Below the pieces are notes generated by a model that saw only the letters and a program-made list of their open reading frames with translations, did no database searches and was not told the DNA's origin. Shown in pieces: positions 55,446 through 64,000 of a stretch of 64,000 nucleotides of DNA (positions are counted from its first letter, which is position 1; each line of letters begins with the position of its first letter). The position numbers were made by a program, and so were the translations under genes. Source of the stretch: Sipunculus nudus (Eukaryota > Annelida > Sipuncula > Golfingiida > Sipunculidae); the NCBI GenBank assembly GCA_026874595.1, contig CM049315.1, forward strand, positions 2,608,501 to 2,672,500, written 5' to 3'.

Positions 55446-57844
55446 GTCTAACTTCAGTCCCGTAATTGTACGTACGTTAACCACGATGATGTGAAAGAGG
55501 CTTTGATACAGCACGACACACAAGCCATTCCAGTGAAAATAAGCCAAAGAATTGCTATATTTCTAATTTGTTATTAGAGCAGGGTATTCATTACCTAGGC
55601 TCCATAAGCAGCGGCTACGCTACCCTCAACTATTCGCTACACTAACCGTTGCATTAAACCGCGGTTGTCAGTCAGGTTTGGCCACCAGGCGGTGCTGTCT
55701 CTGTAGAATTCCCCCTGCGTTATATTTAACATAAAATATATTGCAGGTATCACCAGCACAAACGGATGTTTTCGAGGTACTGGTCACTTTACACTGCTGT
55801 GGAAAGCGCTTGGTAGCATAGATTTTTTAACCCCATTGGAATACACACGATGCAATCGTCAGCTTTCAACACAGTCTATATACTGACTTGCCTGAGGTCA
55901 GCTATCCCCCACTTCCTGTATGTTTCCTGTATTGCGTGCTAACCGAGCTTGCCATGGCATAGCTTTGTTTGTTTACACGCCAAGCAAATCAGATTTCTTC
56001 TGCCAGTTCTGCAGATTTGTTTAAACGCAGAGCCAATCATATTTTACTTTGTCCAGCGCAAACTGACTGGGTGTTGCCAAACCTGAAAAATCCTGCTTTT
56101 TCTCACAGCGTGGGAGTGGAAGGTCATCGGGCCGGGAGGGCACGCGCTGTGTCCAGAGCGTAAGCATTACCTTGTGTCAGCTAAGTTTAAGTTTGGCACG
56201 GCGCCAATACACTGATCCCCTGGTTGCAAATATCCCCGTGGGAGCTTCAGGTATAATGAAATGGATTACCAGGAATGAAATGTTTAAATATGACTGAATA
56301 ATTGTGTCATCTTATATTAATCTACTGTGCACCCGCCAGTTTTTGCCCGCCCTTAAACAATAACAATTTTAGATGGATTTTGCTCATATATTTTGCGGAT
56401 CAACATTTCCTCTTACGATGATTACCTGATTTATTAAGGTTACTATATCATCTGCCGTCTGAGATCAAGCTTCCTTTGAGGTGAACGTGCAAAGGATGGC
56501 ATCCAGTTCAAATCTCTGATAATACGATACTCTAATTATCAACTGAGGAGGTGCTTTCACTCAGCATATCTGATTATACATACTCGCAGGTGGACTCAAT
56601 ACAACCACAGACGAGACAGAAATTGCAGCGGATGGTAAAAGAATGTGATTGGTAGTTAGATCCATAATACAAAGTATAAAAGAGCTGATGCGATCTGGAA
56701 TATCATGTGCATGCTCTTCTATAAATTCTTGAAATAATCGTTTATTTGATATGTACGGCTTTTATGGAAATTGCAGCCCATGCTTTCAGAATCTCTTAAC
56801 TCTTTTTACTTTTATGATATTGGTGACAGTTTTTACTGCATATCCGGAGAGAAATTAATAAAATTTTAGCACTTTATGTTGTTAAACACTTTATTCACTT
56901 TATTATGACATTGTAAGTTTGGATTGCACTGAACATTCGGACATTCCTGATCATGTGATTTTCGATATATTTCTAGAGGCAAGAATGTTCCTTTAACGGT
57001 CTGAGCATATAAACAATATTTGAAATAAAAAAAAATCATCCTCGATATAAGGGCTTTATATATTGTGAAATTTTATAAAGTTTCTGCTTATATTCAAAAT
57101 AACTTAGCAGCGACAATTTATGACTTACTGACACCCAGTTCTGTTTCAACTGGCATGTACAGTGTAATATAACTTTCCTCGATAAATCGATAATAATGCG
57201 TTCCAATCTGGATTAATAAAGCAAACAAGAGAAATCTTTAAGTTGATGTTCCAGAGTGAAACAATTGATTTACACAACGGAAGTCTATCTCTGCCAGCAC
57301 GAATGCTCTTTCTTTTCTCTCTCACTCTCCCTCTCCCTCTCTCACACACACAAACACATGCTGTGCAGACAAACAGTACGTACATGCTTAACATTCTGAC
57401 AGTTGCTCATTATAAGCCAGCTGACACGGTCACGTATTAACTACGCTTTTGCTATCCAGCCGCTGTCTTGACGAACATTACAATTCCTTCCAAAATCTAC
57501 TTTTCTATATAAAACGTCATTCCTCTTGCTCCTGTCCACCGATACTTAAAGTTCAATGGCCTTTCATATCACACCTACTTACCATGCATGTTTGTAAATC
57601 GTACAGGTAACATCGTACAGGTAACATCGCCTCATAACTATATCGAGTTTACAGATGAAGTTATAGATGAAAGTCATGCAGAACGGCATCAACCAAGCGA
57701 CAGTAAAGGAAATTAATTGCATTTATATTCAATTCAGTCATGAAGAATTTGCACATCTTAGTTGATCATTTACCGAATGACCATAACGTCTTGTTTGATT
57801 GTGGGTGCAAACAATCAAAACCGTTGAAATAGAACTGTGGCATG
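55446..57844. other. Gene-free region
   Basis: A 14-bp tandem duplication (ATCGTACAGGTAAC twice) lies at about 57598-57627. Nothing else recognisable. Confidence 0.5.
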
Positions 57845-58001
57845 AACGGCCTTCATTTAAAGTTCTCAAAAATAGGGATCAAAATGCTTTAAAAGTCGAA
57901 AAATAAAGGTGGCGCCACCAATCTGCAGGAATTGATGGAACACTCCATGATCAATTAGCAAGCAAAGAATCATGGCGATCAGTGCATTAGTTATTCAGAT
58001 A
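57845..58001 (+). repeat. Dispersed repeat, copy A
   Basis: Alignable by eye to 60534-60685 in the same orientation. Shared landmarks in order are AACGGCC/AACGGATGACCGCC, a TTTGAAGGTCTCAAAAA-type stretch, GTGGC, an identical AACACTCCATGATCAAT (57939-57955), a CGCGATA/GGCGATC block and CATTTAGTT/CATTAGTTA before CAGATA. The family is unknown; probably a fragment of a mobile element. Confidence 0.7.
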
Positions 58002-59049
58002 CTTGTATTTTTGTATAAAATTTTTAATTGCAGGATAGCAAGGAAATTTTTATTTATTTTAAAATAAATATTTATTAACCTTTCAAGTTTTAGTGTTTTT
58101 AAAAGCTAACCTGATGTCTATTTAAATGTCTTACTACCGTTAACCTTTATCAAACTTTTAATCTTAAAAATTTTCTCGAAAGTTATAAAACATGTTTATA
58201 TTCAATGTATACAGTAGCAGTCTGTGATAATTCTGTGTAGCGTCTGACAGGACAGCAAAACTAAAGGGTGTTTATTCAATTGAACAATTTGATCTTCATC
58301 ATTTTTGTTAGAATTAAATTTAAAATTAGTTATTTCGAATTAATTAATACAAGCGGGCGTGACGGTGCAAGAAGCATATAGATTTAGCCGGATGTTTGAC
58401 AAAAATCAGGCCGTGGGCTTTGTGTAAAAAAAAGTTGCCAAACCAAGCGGAAAACAAAGTTGACCTTTGACAATTTTTCTGACAGAATTTACGTTCAGGT
58501 TTAACCATGAACTGCTTGTTTCAAATTATCAAACGTTTTCTTGATTTTATATAACAATTTGTGTAAAACGTTGCAGCCTTGCTGGCAGGGTGTTCTGGTT
58601 ATTAATGGGCCTGTGTATTGACCCTTAATTAGAGTTGGGATCATTAGCTCCGCTAACATCAGACTGAGACACAGTTTGACAGTTGGTATTAAAGTTTTTA
58701 TTATTAGACCTTTTATACATACTGAAAAAAAATAAGATTAATTGAAGAGAGAGATAACTAAATCAGATAATAATATGGATTTATGTTATACAACTGTCAA
58801 TTTCATTAACAAAACATTCAAAACATTGTGCATACAACTTTTTTTTATTTTATTCGAAAATATAACAGAAATGGAAAGTAGAAACAGATGTACTATCCCA
58901 TTCTCGCGGTACACTCATTGTCCGACAAATTTAAGCATAGGATATCTACAAACTCTAAGGTTTCAATAAAATAAATACAAGTGTTTTTTTTTTATTTAAA
59001 TCACTGAGCTAGAAAGGCCATTTACCTGACGAATACAAAATCTATTTTT
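58002..59049. other. Gene-free stretch
   Basis: AT-rich; nothing recognisable. The short plus-strand open frame at 58742-58969 lacks any known motif. Confidence 0.5.
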
Positions 59050-59227
59050 CAGGGGCGTAGCCAGGATTGAGGGAGGGGAGGGGGCCATCATCAGTGGCGG
59101 ATCAAGTGGCGGGGGGGGGGGGGGGTGGTAGGGGCGCTAATTTGCATGTATGGGCAATTGGCAAACGGTTATATATACAAGTGTATATATATATACTGAT
59201 AGCATATATCCGTCACTGATTTAATGC

Positions 59228-59285
<58 letters not shown>

Positions 59286-59382
59286 GTATTAAATTAAGTG
59301 AAATTCCGAAATGACTGCGAGTACTGGATACGAGCGGGCCGGGGGGGGGGGGGGGTACGGCCCCCCCTTGGCTACGCCCCTG
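59050..59382. mobile_element. hAT-like MITE with a nested second MITE
   Basis: The outer ends are CAGGGGCGTAGCCAGG (59050-59065) and CCTTGGCTACGCCCCTG (59366-59382), inverted repeats with one mismatch of the kind seen on hAT-type MITEs. Inside, CAGTGGCGGAT (59091-59101) and ATCCGTCACTG (59208-59218) are a second pair of inverted ends with one mismatch, so another element seems to have inserted in the first. Long G runs (about 59111-59125 and 59340-59355) and (AT)n at about 59230-59282 fill the interior. No 8-bp target duplication is intact for either pair. No coding capacity. Confidence 0.65.
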
Positions 59383-60533
59383 TTTTTAATATTTTAATTT
59401 CAAAATTAGGAGTAGCAGCTCTACTATGATCTTTGTCATGTTCAACATACAACGTACACTGCACGCAAACGCAGGTATTCAGACAGGTTTTATGAAACTG
59501 ATTTTACTCAATGATGGGTCTCCCAAGTTGTCCTTTTTCAAGTTCATTTTCAAAGTTTAGGGATTAAGCGATTAATTTTGAGGTGCCACATTGGTATCAT
59601 GGGTGCTGTCTTACGAACGAAATGCATGGGTCAAACCTTTTGTTTTCATAATAGAAGGATATATACATCCTAAATTTAAGCATTGATATAATTCTAAATG
59701 TTACGAGATTAAGGATACAAAGCAAAAATAGTGATTGAACCTTTAATTGCATTAGATGCGTTCTTTAATTTTATATTATTTACCGACTCTGCAGAGATTG
59801 TTCTTTTTAATCTTTTTTTAATATCATTCAATATCAATATTAAAACTAAAAAATGGACATTTAATTCGAATTAAAAAAAAAATAAACGTCCCTCGTGCCA
59901 TTTATATTAAATGTATACATCAAAATTGTGTTCGGCCGCAAAAACTTACATATATTTAAATTTTGTATACTGTTAATAGAAATTGTTAATTTTAAGCGTG
60001 AAATGGCCGAATGACAAATAATTTTACTCGATTTGGCTCATATAATTCATGATTAAGACCAGTCTTCCCTGTTATACACAAAACAATATTATTAAGGTTT
60101 TAAAATAATATGCCTTTTATATTAAAAGGTTTAAAGTTTAAATTTGAAAGTTAAAAATTTGAAGTAGAGTTTCAAAATCAATATTAATGGGTTAAGTTCA
60201 TCAAAATTAGGAAAAGCGGATGCTCTCATTGTATTAAACACAATTCGTTTCTCACATATCATTTTCAAAGTGTGAATCATAATTATAAACACATTATATT
60301 TTTAATATATCTGTACTGAGATTAGTTAAAAAAATTGTCGATTTCAGACCTTTTGGACACTTTCGCAGAGGGGTAATGTTTTGAAATATCATTGCTATGA
60401 ATCACTTTAACAAAAAAAAATGCATCAAATCTAATAATGACGGGGAACTTTATGGAAATTGACCCAAGGAATAAGGAAGTCAAGTAAGGAGATTCTAGGT
60501 CAAACAATTACGATTTGTGCCCTGTTAACGGAT
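59383..60533. other. Gene-free stretch
   Basis: AT-rich; nothing recognisable. Confidence 0.5.
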
Positions 60534-60685
60534 GACCGCCTATTTGAAGGTCTCAAAAAAACTGTGCAAAAATTTGGAAAAAAAATACAAGTGGCACTAA
60601 AAGTCTGACGGAACTGATGAAACACTCCATGATCAATATGCAAGGAAAGATTTATCGCGATATAAAGCATTTAGTTGTACAGATA
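60534..60685 (+). repeat. Dispersed repeat, copy B
   Basis: Second copy of the repeat at 57845-58001. The 17-bp identical core AACACTCCATGATCAAT lies at 60621-60637. Both copies are diverged. Confidence 0.7.
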
Positions 60686-60939
60686 ACTGTCACGAAATGG
60701 ATTGTGTCATTTTGTTTTATTTCATTTCTCGGGTTAGCTTTATCGGGTTAGCTGTACATTTTGTATTTGTTGAGCGAGAATAGACGCGCCGGTCAATGTA
60801 TTTTGTTGTTGAATATATGGCTTAATTAAAAAAAGAGGTTACATAGTGCGCTGCAGGTCCAGTTATCCAATTATTGTGTAGATCGCCGTGTTTTGTTCCC
60901 AGCCTTTTTAGTATTCAGCGTGCTCCTGAATATAGATAT

Positions 60940-61020
60940 CTGCGAGAGGTGCTGCCGCCCTGTGTCCAGAGAGGTGCTGCCGCCTAGTGTCCGGAAAGGT
61001 GCTGCGAGAGATGCTGCGAG
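60940..61020 (+). repeat. Short tandem repeat with GAGAGGTGCTGCCGCC units
   Basis: About three copies of a 25-28-bp unit (GAGAGGTGCTGCCGCC followed by CTGTGTCC or TAGTGTCC), the last degraded. GC-rich compared with its surroundings. The interval 60690-60940 holds nothing else recognised. Confidence 0.7.
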
Positions 61021-61277
61021 TACGCTCTTTACATAGCGCTTTACCTATAGGCCTACTACCTATATCGTAAGCGCTGTTTGTTTTGACCTCGTATCCTTAA
61101 TCTCTACACCAGAGGGGAGCACTGCATTATGGTCCAATCAGATGAGACCCTGTGCTGGAAGACAAAACGGTTTACTGGGTTATTGGCCAGCTAGGTTCCA
61201 GTATCGCTAGTTCTGGGGATCTAGAGACTGTTCAACCTGACTCTGTGTTTTACTTAAGTTTTATTTAGTGTATGTAC

Positions 61278-61460
61278 CAGGGTTGGGTTCAAATGCAATT
61301 TAAATGTAAATGCTTCAAATTAATCAAATTCAAATGCAAATGCAAATACTATTAAAAAATTCAAATGCAAATGTAAATGTAATAAAATATATCAAAATTC
61401 AAATGCAAATGCAAAAACATTTGCAAATGCACTTACAAATGCATTTGTATTTGAACTCTG
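61278..61460. repeat. (CAAATG)n cluster, perhaps a MITE
   Basis: CAAATG/CAAATGTAAATG hexamers recur across the region and include several exact copies of the POU octamer ATGCAAAT. The left edge CAGGGTTGGGTTCAAATGCA and the reverse complement of the right edge (CAGAGTTCAAATACAAATGC) resemble each other, so the cluster may be the body of a small hAT-like element. No intact target duplication is seen. Confidence 0.5.
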
Positions 61461-61899
61461 TTGGATACAAAACATACAAATGGAGTCAGCTTTCCTGAAA
61501 TATTATTGATATATTCTCAACATAGTTAATTTTCATAAAATTTCATGGAATTCGCAATATTAAACATAAACAGTTATGTAATATAAATGCATTAATAAAT
61601 TGTTTTTAATATATATGTTTCTTTTAATTATAGAACATACGATGCACAGTTAGTGACTCATGCTTGTAGGATTCTGATTCCACCTATTCATGTTCAGTAA
61701 ACCACAAATGTCGTGTGAATTTCGTTTTCATGCACAAACAATTCATTACATCTTGTAAGATTAGTTCATTTGCATGTTTATCTGTAATAGGTGTTATTAC
61801 ACGTGATAAACATTACATTTTCAAATACACTTTTCAAGATTTGTTCAAGCTATAGTTCTTAAACTGCAATACTGGTGAGTAAAAAGAGGGCTTTATTCA
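61461..61899. other. Stretch left of the retrotransposon relic
   Basis: AT-rich without recognisable genes. No gag sequence and no left LTR of the gypsy element were recognised here, so either they are deleted or too decayed. Confidence 0.45.
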
Positions 61900-61909
61900 C
61901 TCGGATTTG

Positions 61910-62215
61910 TGAAGAGTTCGCATTGCCGACTTGTTGGGGCATTGTTTATTGGTGTTGGAATGTCCATGTGTTGCGAAACACCGGATGTACCTGTGTCGCA
62001 GTAAGAAAAAAATTCGTTCCGGCCCAAAAGTATACGGGTAAGCAGGTTAGCTGCGCGATGGTGAATGATTTGCGTGAAGAGTACTCGATGGCGGTTATTA
62101 ATGTAGACTGTCCGATTTACGCCGGGGAAACAGAAGCCGCCGTGAAACAGAATCCCGTGTAGATTTAATCATCGGGATGATCGAGGGCATTATTGCAAAC
62201 CCGATAGGCAGGATC
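61910..62215 (+). pseudogene. Retropepsin (aspartic protease) remnant
   Basis: The active-site segment reads LRNTGCTCVAVRKKF, where the catalytic Asp of the D-T-G motif has become Asn (AAC at 61977-61979, one G-to-A change from GAC). The flap and second half continue to about 62160. The frame then shifts by -1 and a DLIIGMIEGI segment (from 62162) matches the conserved hydrophobic end of gypsy proteases. A TAG closes the first frame. The enzyme would have cut the Gag-Pol precursor; this copy is dead by both the active-site change and the frameshift. Confidence 0.8.
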
Positions 62216-62239
62216 GAAGCACTAAAACCGAGATAGAAG

Positions 62240-62740
62240 ATGCGCACGTGATTGAGCCGACTCCCGAAGTTGCTTCCGCAGTTATAACCCGGACAATGAA
62301 ACGTAAGCGAGCGCAGGGGACGCGGCAACTATGCGTTGGCGAAGCAAGTCACGGAGATCAGTCCGTCGGAATTCTCTCAGGCGCAGAAAGACGACATAGC
62401 TTTGGCTGCGTAATGGAAAGAGGCAGCAGACGCGAATGCGGATCGTTCCCGGTTTCACGTAAAAAATGCTTACTTAGTGCGCGATATTTTTACGAAAGAT
62501 AAAGGCAAGTGTGGTACGCAGACTGAGGTACCAACAACTCTCCGCAATCAAGTGATGGTCTCAGGCCATGAGACGATGAAGCCAGGTCATCAGGGAAAAA
62601 ACGTCCGTATGAGAGAATACGTAGGCAGTTTTTTTTCTGGAAGAGAATGTATCGAGATGTCACACAATTTTGTAAGACGTGTGACGTGTGTCAGCGAAGG
62701 TATCGCTCCTTTGGGTAAACTGCCTTTAATTCACGAACCG
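62240..62740 (+). pseudogene. Linker and H2C2 zinc finger of integrase, broken
   Basis: A linker with FSQAQKDDIALA is visible in one frame, interrupted by TAA, and leads to FHVKNAYLVRDIF. The zinc-binding His pair lies in GHETMKPGHQG (62567 and 62588). The Cys side, FCKTCDVCQR (62668-62697), is in a different frame, so there is at least one shift between the His and Cys halves. The finger normally binds cDNA ends together with the core domain. Confidence 0.75.
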
Positions 62741-63233
62741 ATCTATCCTGTGGCGGTAGACTTTTGCGGGCCGATACACCCGGTATCGCATTCCGGGAAT
62801 CGGTATATCCTCACCGTTGTGGACTACGCCACTCGCGGGCCTGAGGCCGTGCCACTGCCGAATATAGGGACGGTCACGGTAGCAGAGGCACTAATAGATA
62901 TATACACGCATGTATAAATACCGGCCGAAATTCCCACCTACATGTGAAGCCAATTTACCTCTGAACTCATTGGTGAGGTTAGCAGACTGCTTTCGATCAA
63001 ACCACGCCCTACTACCCTATATGTGCAACGGGATGGTGGAACGGATTAATGTAGGGCTGAAGCTTATGCTGAAACGGATGTGCAGTGAACATCCATAAGA
63101 TTGGGATCGATACGTGAATGCTGTATCGCGAAGTTTCGCAGGAATGCACGAGATTTTGAGCTGCTTTACGTGCGATCAATTAGAGGTTCGATGCGGATAT
63201 TACGTGAACTCTGGACCAAAGAGGGTACAGATG
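62741..63233 (+). pseudogene. Integrase core (rve) remnant, D-D-E damaged
   Basis: The first catalytic Asp is present in VAVDFCGPI (62759-62761), followed by NRYILTVVDYATR. The second catalytic Asp has become Tyr (TAC, 62939-62941), next to an in-frame TGA in place of Gly, before SQFTSELIGEV. The third catalytic residue, Glu, is present in CNGMVER (63039-63041). Second and third positions are 100 bp apart where D-35-E spacing predicts 108, so bases have been lost. The end of the fragment reads RILRELWTKEGTD. Retroviral-type integrases join element cDNA to host DNA; this copy cannot. Confidence 0.85.
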
Positions 63234-63751
63234 TAGCGCCATATTACTAGCTGTCAGAGTGCTTTTACATCTAGGTCTGAGAAACGCACTTTAAGGCCCC
63301 ATGAGGATGCAAATATTTTCTATTATATTTGATAACGTCTCATGGCCTACAGGTACACTGTCAATTGACATAAACACGACTGATCGTTAGCATTTTTAGT
63401 GTATTTCTAACAACACCAAACATGAGCGAGAAAGGTTCCGTTTTAACTCAGTATATTGGTTAACCTCTCCGCATGTTTGTTGAATTTCTGTCCACATGGC
63501 TCGCAAGCAGCCAGCATGCCCTCGATACAGGAAATGATTCGTAACCATAGAGACGGGGTTTTGGTTTCGGTTGTGAGTTTACATGTATCCTCTTCTGTGA
63601 TACATATTTCGTAGCATAATGTTAAGATTATGGGTTGTTTACCACAATATGAATGCAACATGATGGAAGACCACTGCTATACATTCCTCGGTATTGTAGG
63701 CTTACCAGCCAAATTATCATTGCTTACTGAATCGGCTTGTCATGGCTAGTG
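63234..63751. mobile_element. 518-bp insertion within the integrase C-terminus
   Basis: The integrase frame stops after GGT ACA GAT G at 63233 and resumes with GCAGATGCGGAGGTTAAAAC from 63751. CAGATG (63228-63233 and 63752-63757) is present on both sides, so removing the insert and one copy restores uninterrupted integrase sequence. The insert begins TAGCGCC and ends GGCTAGTG; it has no clear long inverted ends or poly-A tail. It holds a minus-strand open frame of 72 codons (63443-63661) that I do not recognise. It may be a MITE of unknown family. Confidence 0.6.
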
Positions 63752-64000
63752 CAGATGCGGAGGTTAAAACTACGTATCAATACGTCCTTGACCTTAAAGA
63801 GCCATCGCAAGAGAGGCCTTAGAAAAGGCTGCAGTTTGAGATAGAGGTAGAGGCAAGGGGTTGCCCGACATCAACATCGGCGATTTGTCACCGAGTTAAG
63901 GTCAATGGGTAAAAACATTTCATATTAATCTGCTGAAGCTGTATCATATTAAGCCACAACCGCAACATCTTCTCGCTACGGCGAGTCAATAGACACGCAA
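63752..64000 (+). pseudogene. Integrase C-terminal region, continues past the window
   Basis: Begins EVKTTYQYVLDLKE and continues with a decayed basic region. KTFHINLLKLYHIKP near 63911-63957 is the conserved block at the end of gypsy integrases. Stops and frame changes lie between these. The element runs off the right edge. Confidence 0.75.

Larger units (their letters stand above)
61900..64000 (+). mobile_element. Decayed Ty3/gypsy retrotransposon pol, Gmr1-like domain order
   Basis: Remnants of protease, integrase zinc finger, integrase core and integrase C-terminal region follow each other in order on the plus strand. There is no reverse transcriptase or RNase H between protease and integrase, and the distance is too short for them. 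In Gmr1-type Ty3/gypsy elements integrase precedes reverse transcriptase, so reverse transcriptase would be expected beyond 64000. An alternative is a deletion of reverse transcriptase and RNase H from a standard element. Base composition is clearly more GC-rich than the flanks. The copy has frameshifts, stops and substituted catalytic residues and cannot be active. Confidence 0.85.

Overview
The window reads as nuclear DNA of an animal: AT-rich, gene-poor, full of simple repeats, with one recognisable host gene that has a spliced structure. Protein similarity of that gene, tRNA-derived SINEs, pogo/hAT-like MITEs and a Ty3/gypsy relic all fit a lophotrochozoan, most likely a mollusc. Species level cannot be decided from the sequence.

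The one confident gene is a Hand-family bHLH transcription factor on the minus strand. Exon 1 (18484-19059) encodes the N-terminus and the whole bHLH domain and ends at a GTAAGT donor. A very short terminal exon (5894-5989), recovered by eye because it is only 31 codons plus stop, encodes the family C-terminus KGRTGWPQHVWASELKQ behind a TTGTCTTTGCAG acceptor. The two join in phase 0 to a 223-residue protein. The intron of 12,494 bp is packed with (TATAA)n, (AT)n, (ATT)n and (CT)n tracts and a small palindromic MITE. Upstream of exon 1 a CCAAT box, a TATA-like box and a cluster of NK2-type and GATA-type sites make a believable promoter region.

From about 19.8 kb to the right edge no second confident host gene is seen. 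This stretch holds microsatellites, a 30-bp minisatellite (23.0-23.2 kb), an unexplained 84-codon open stretch on the minus strand (30.8-31.1 kb), a minus-strand SINE (37.1-37.3 kb), a 732-bp pogo/Tigger-like MITE (38.1-38.8 kb), a 3.8-kb tandem array that changes from a 37-bp to a 34-bp monomer with two higher-order repeats (42.07-45.9 kb), a complete SINE with target-site duplications (49.8-50.2 kb), a family of AT-rich palindromes (54.5-55.4 kb), a dispersed repeat pair (57.9 and 60.6 kb) and a nested hAT-like MITE (59.05-59.38 kb).

The right end (about 61.9-64.0 kb) is the decayed pol of a Ty3/gypsy retrotransposon. Protease is followed directly by integrase, with no reverse transcriptase between them, which is the Gmr1-like domain order. 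Several frameshifts, stops and lost catalytic residues show it is dead, and a 518-bp insertion with a 6-bp target-site duplication splits its integrase C-terminus.
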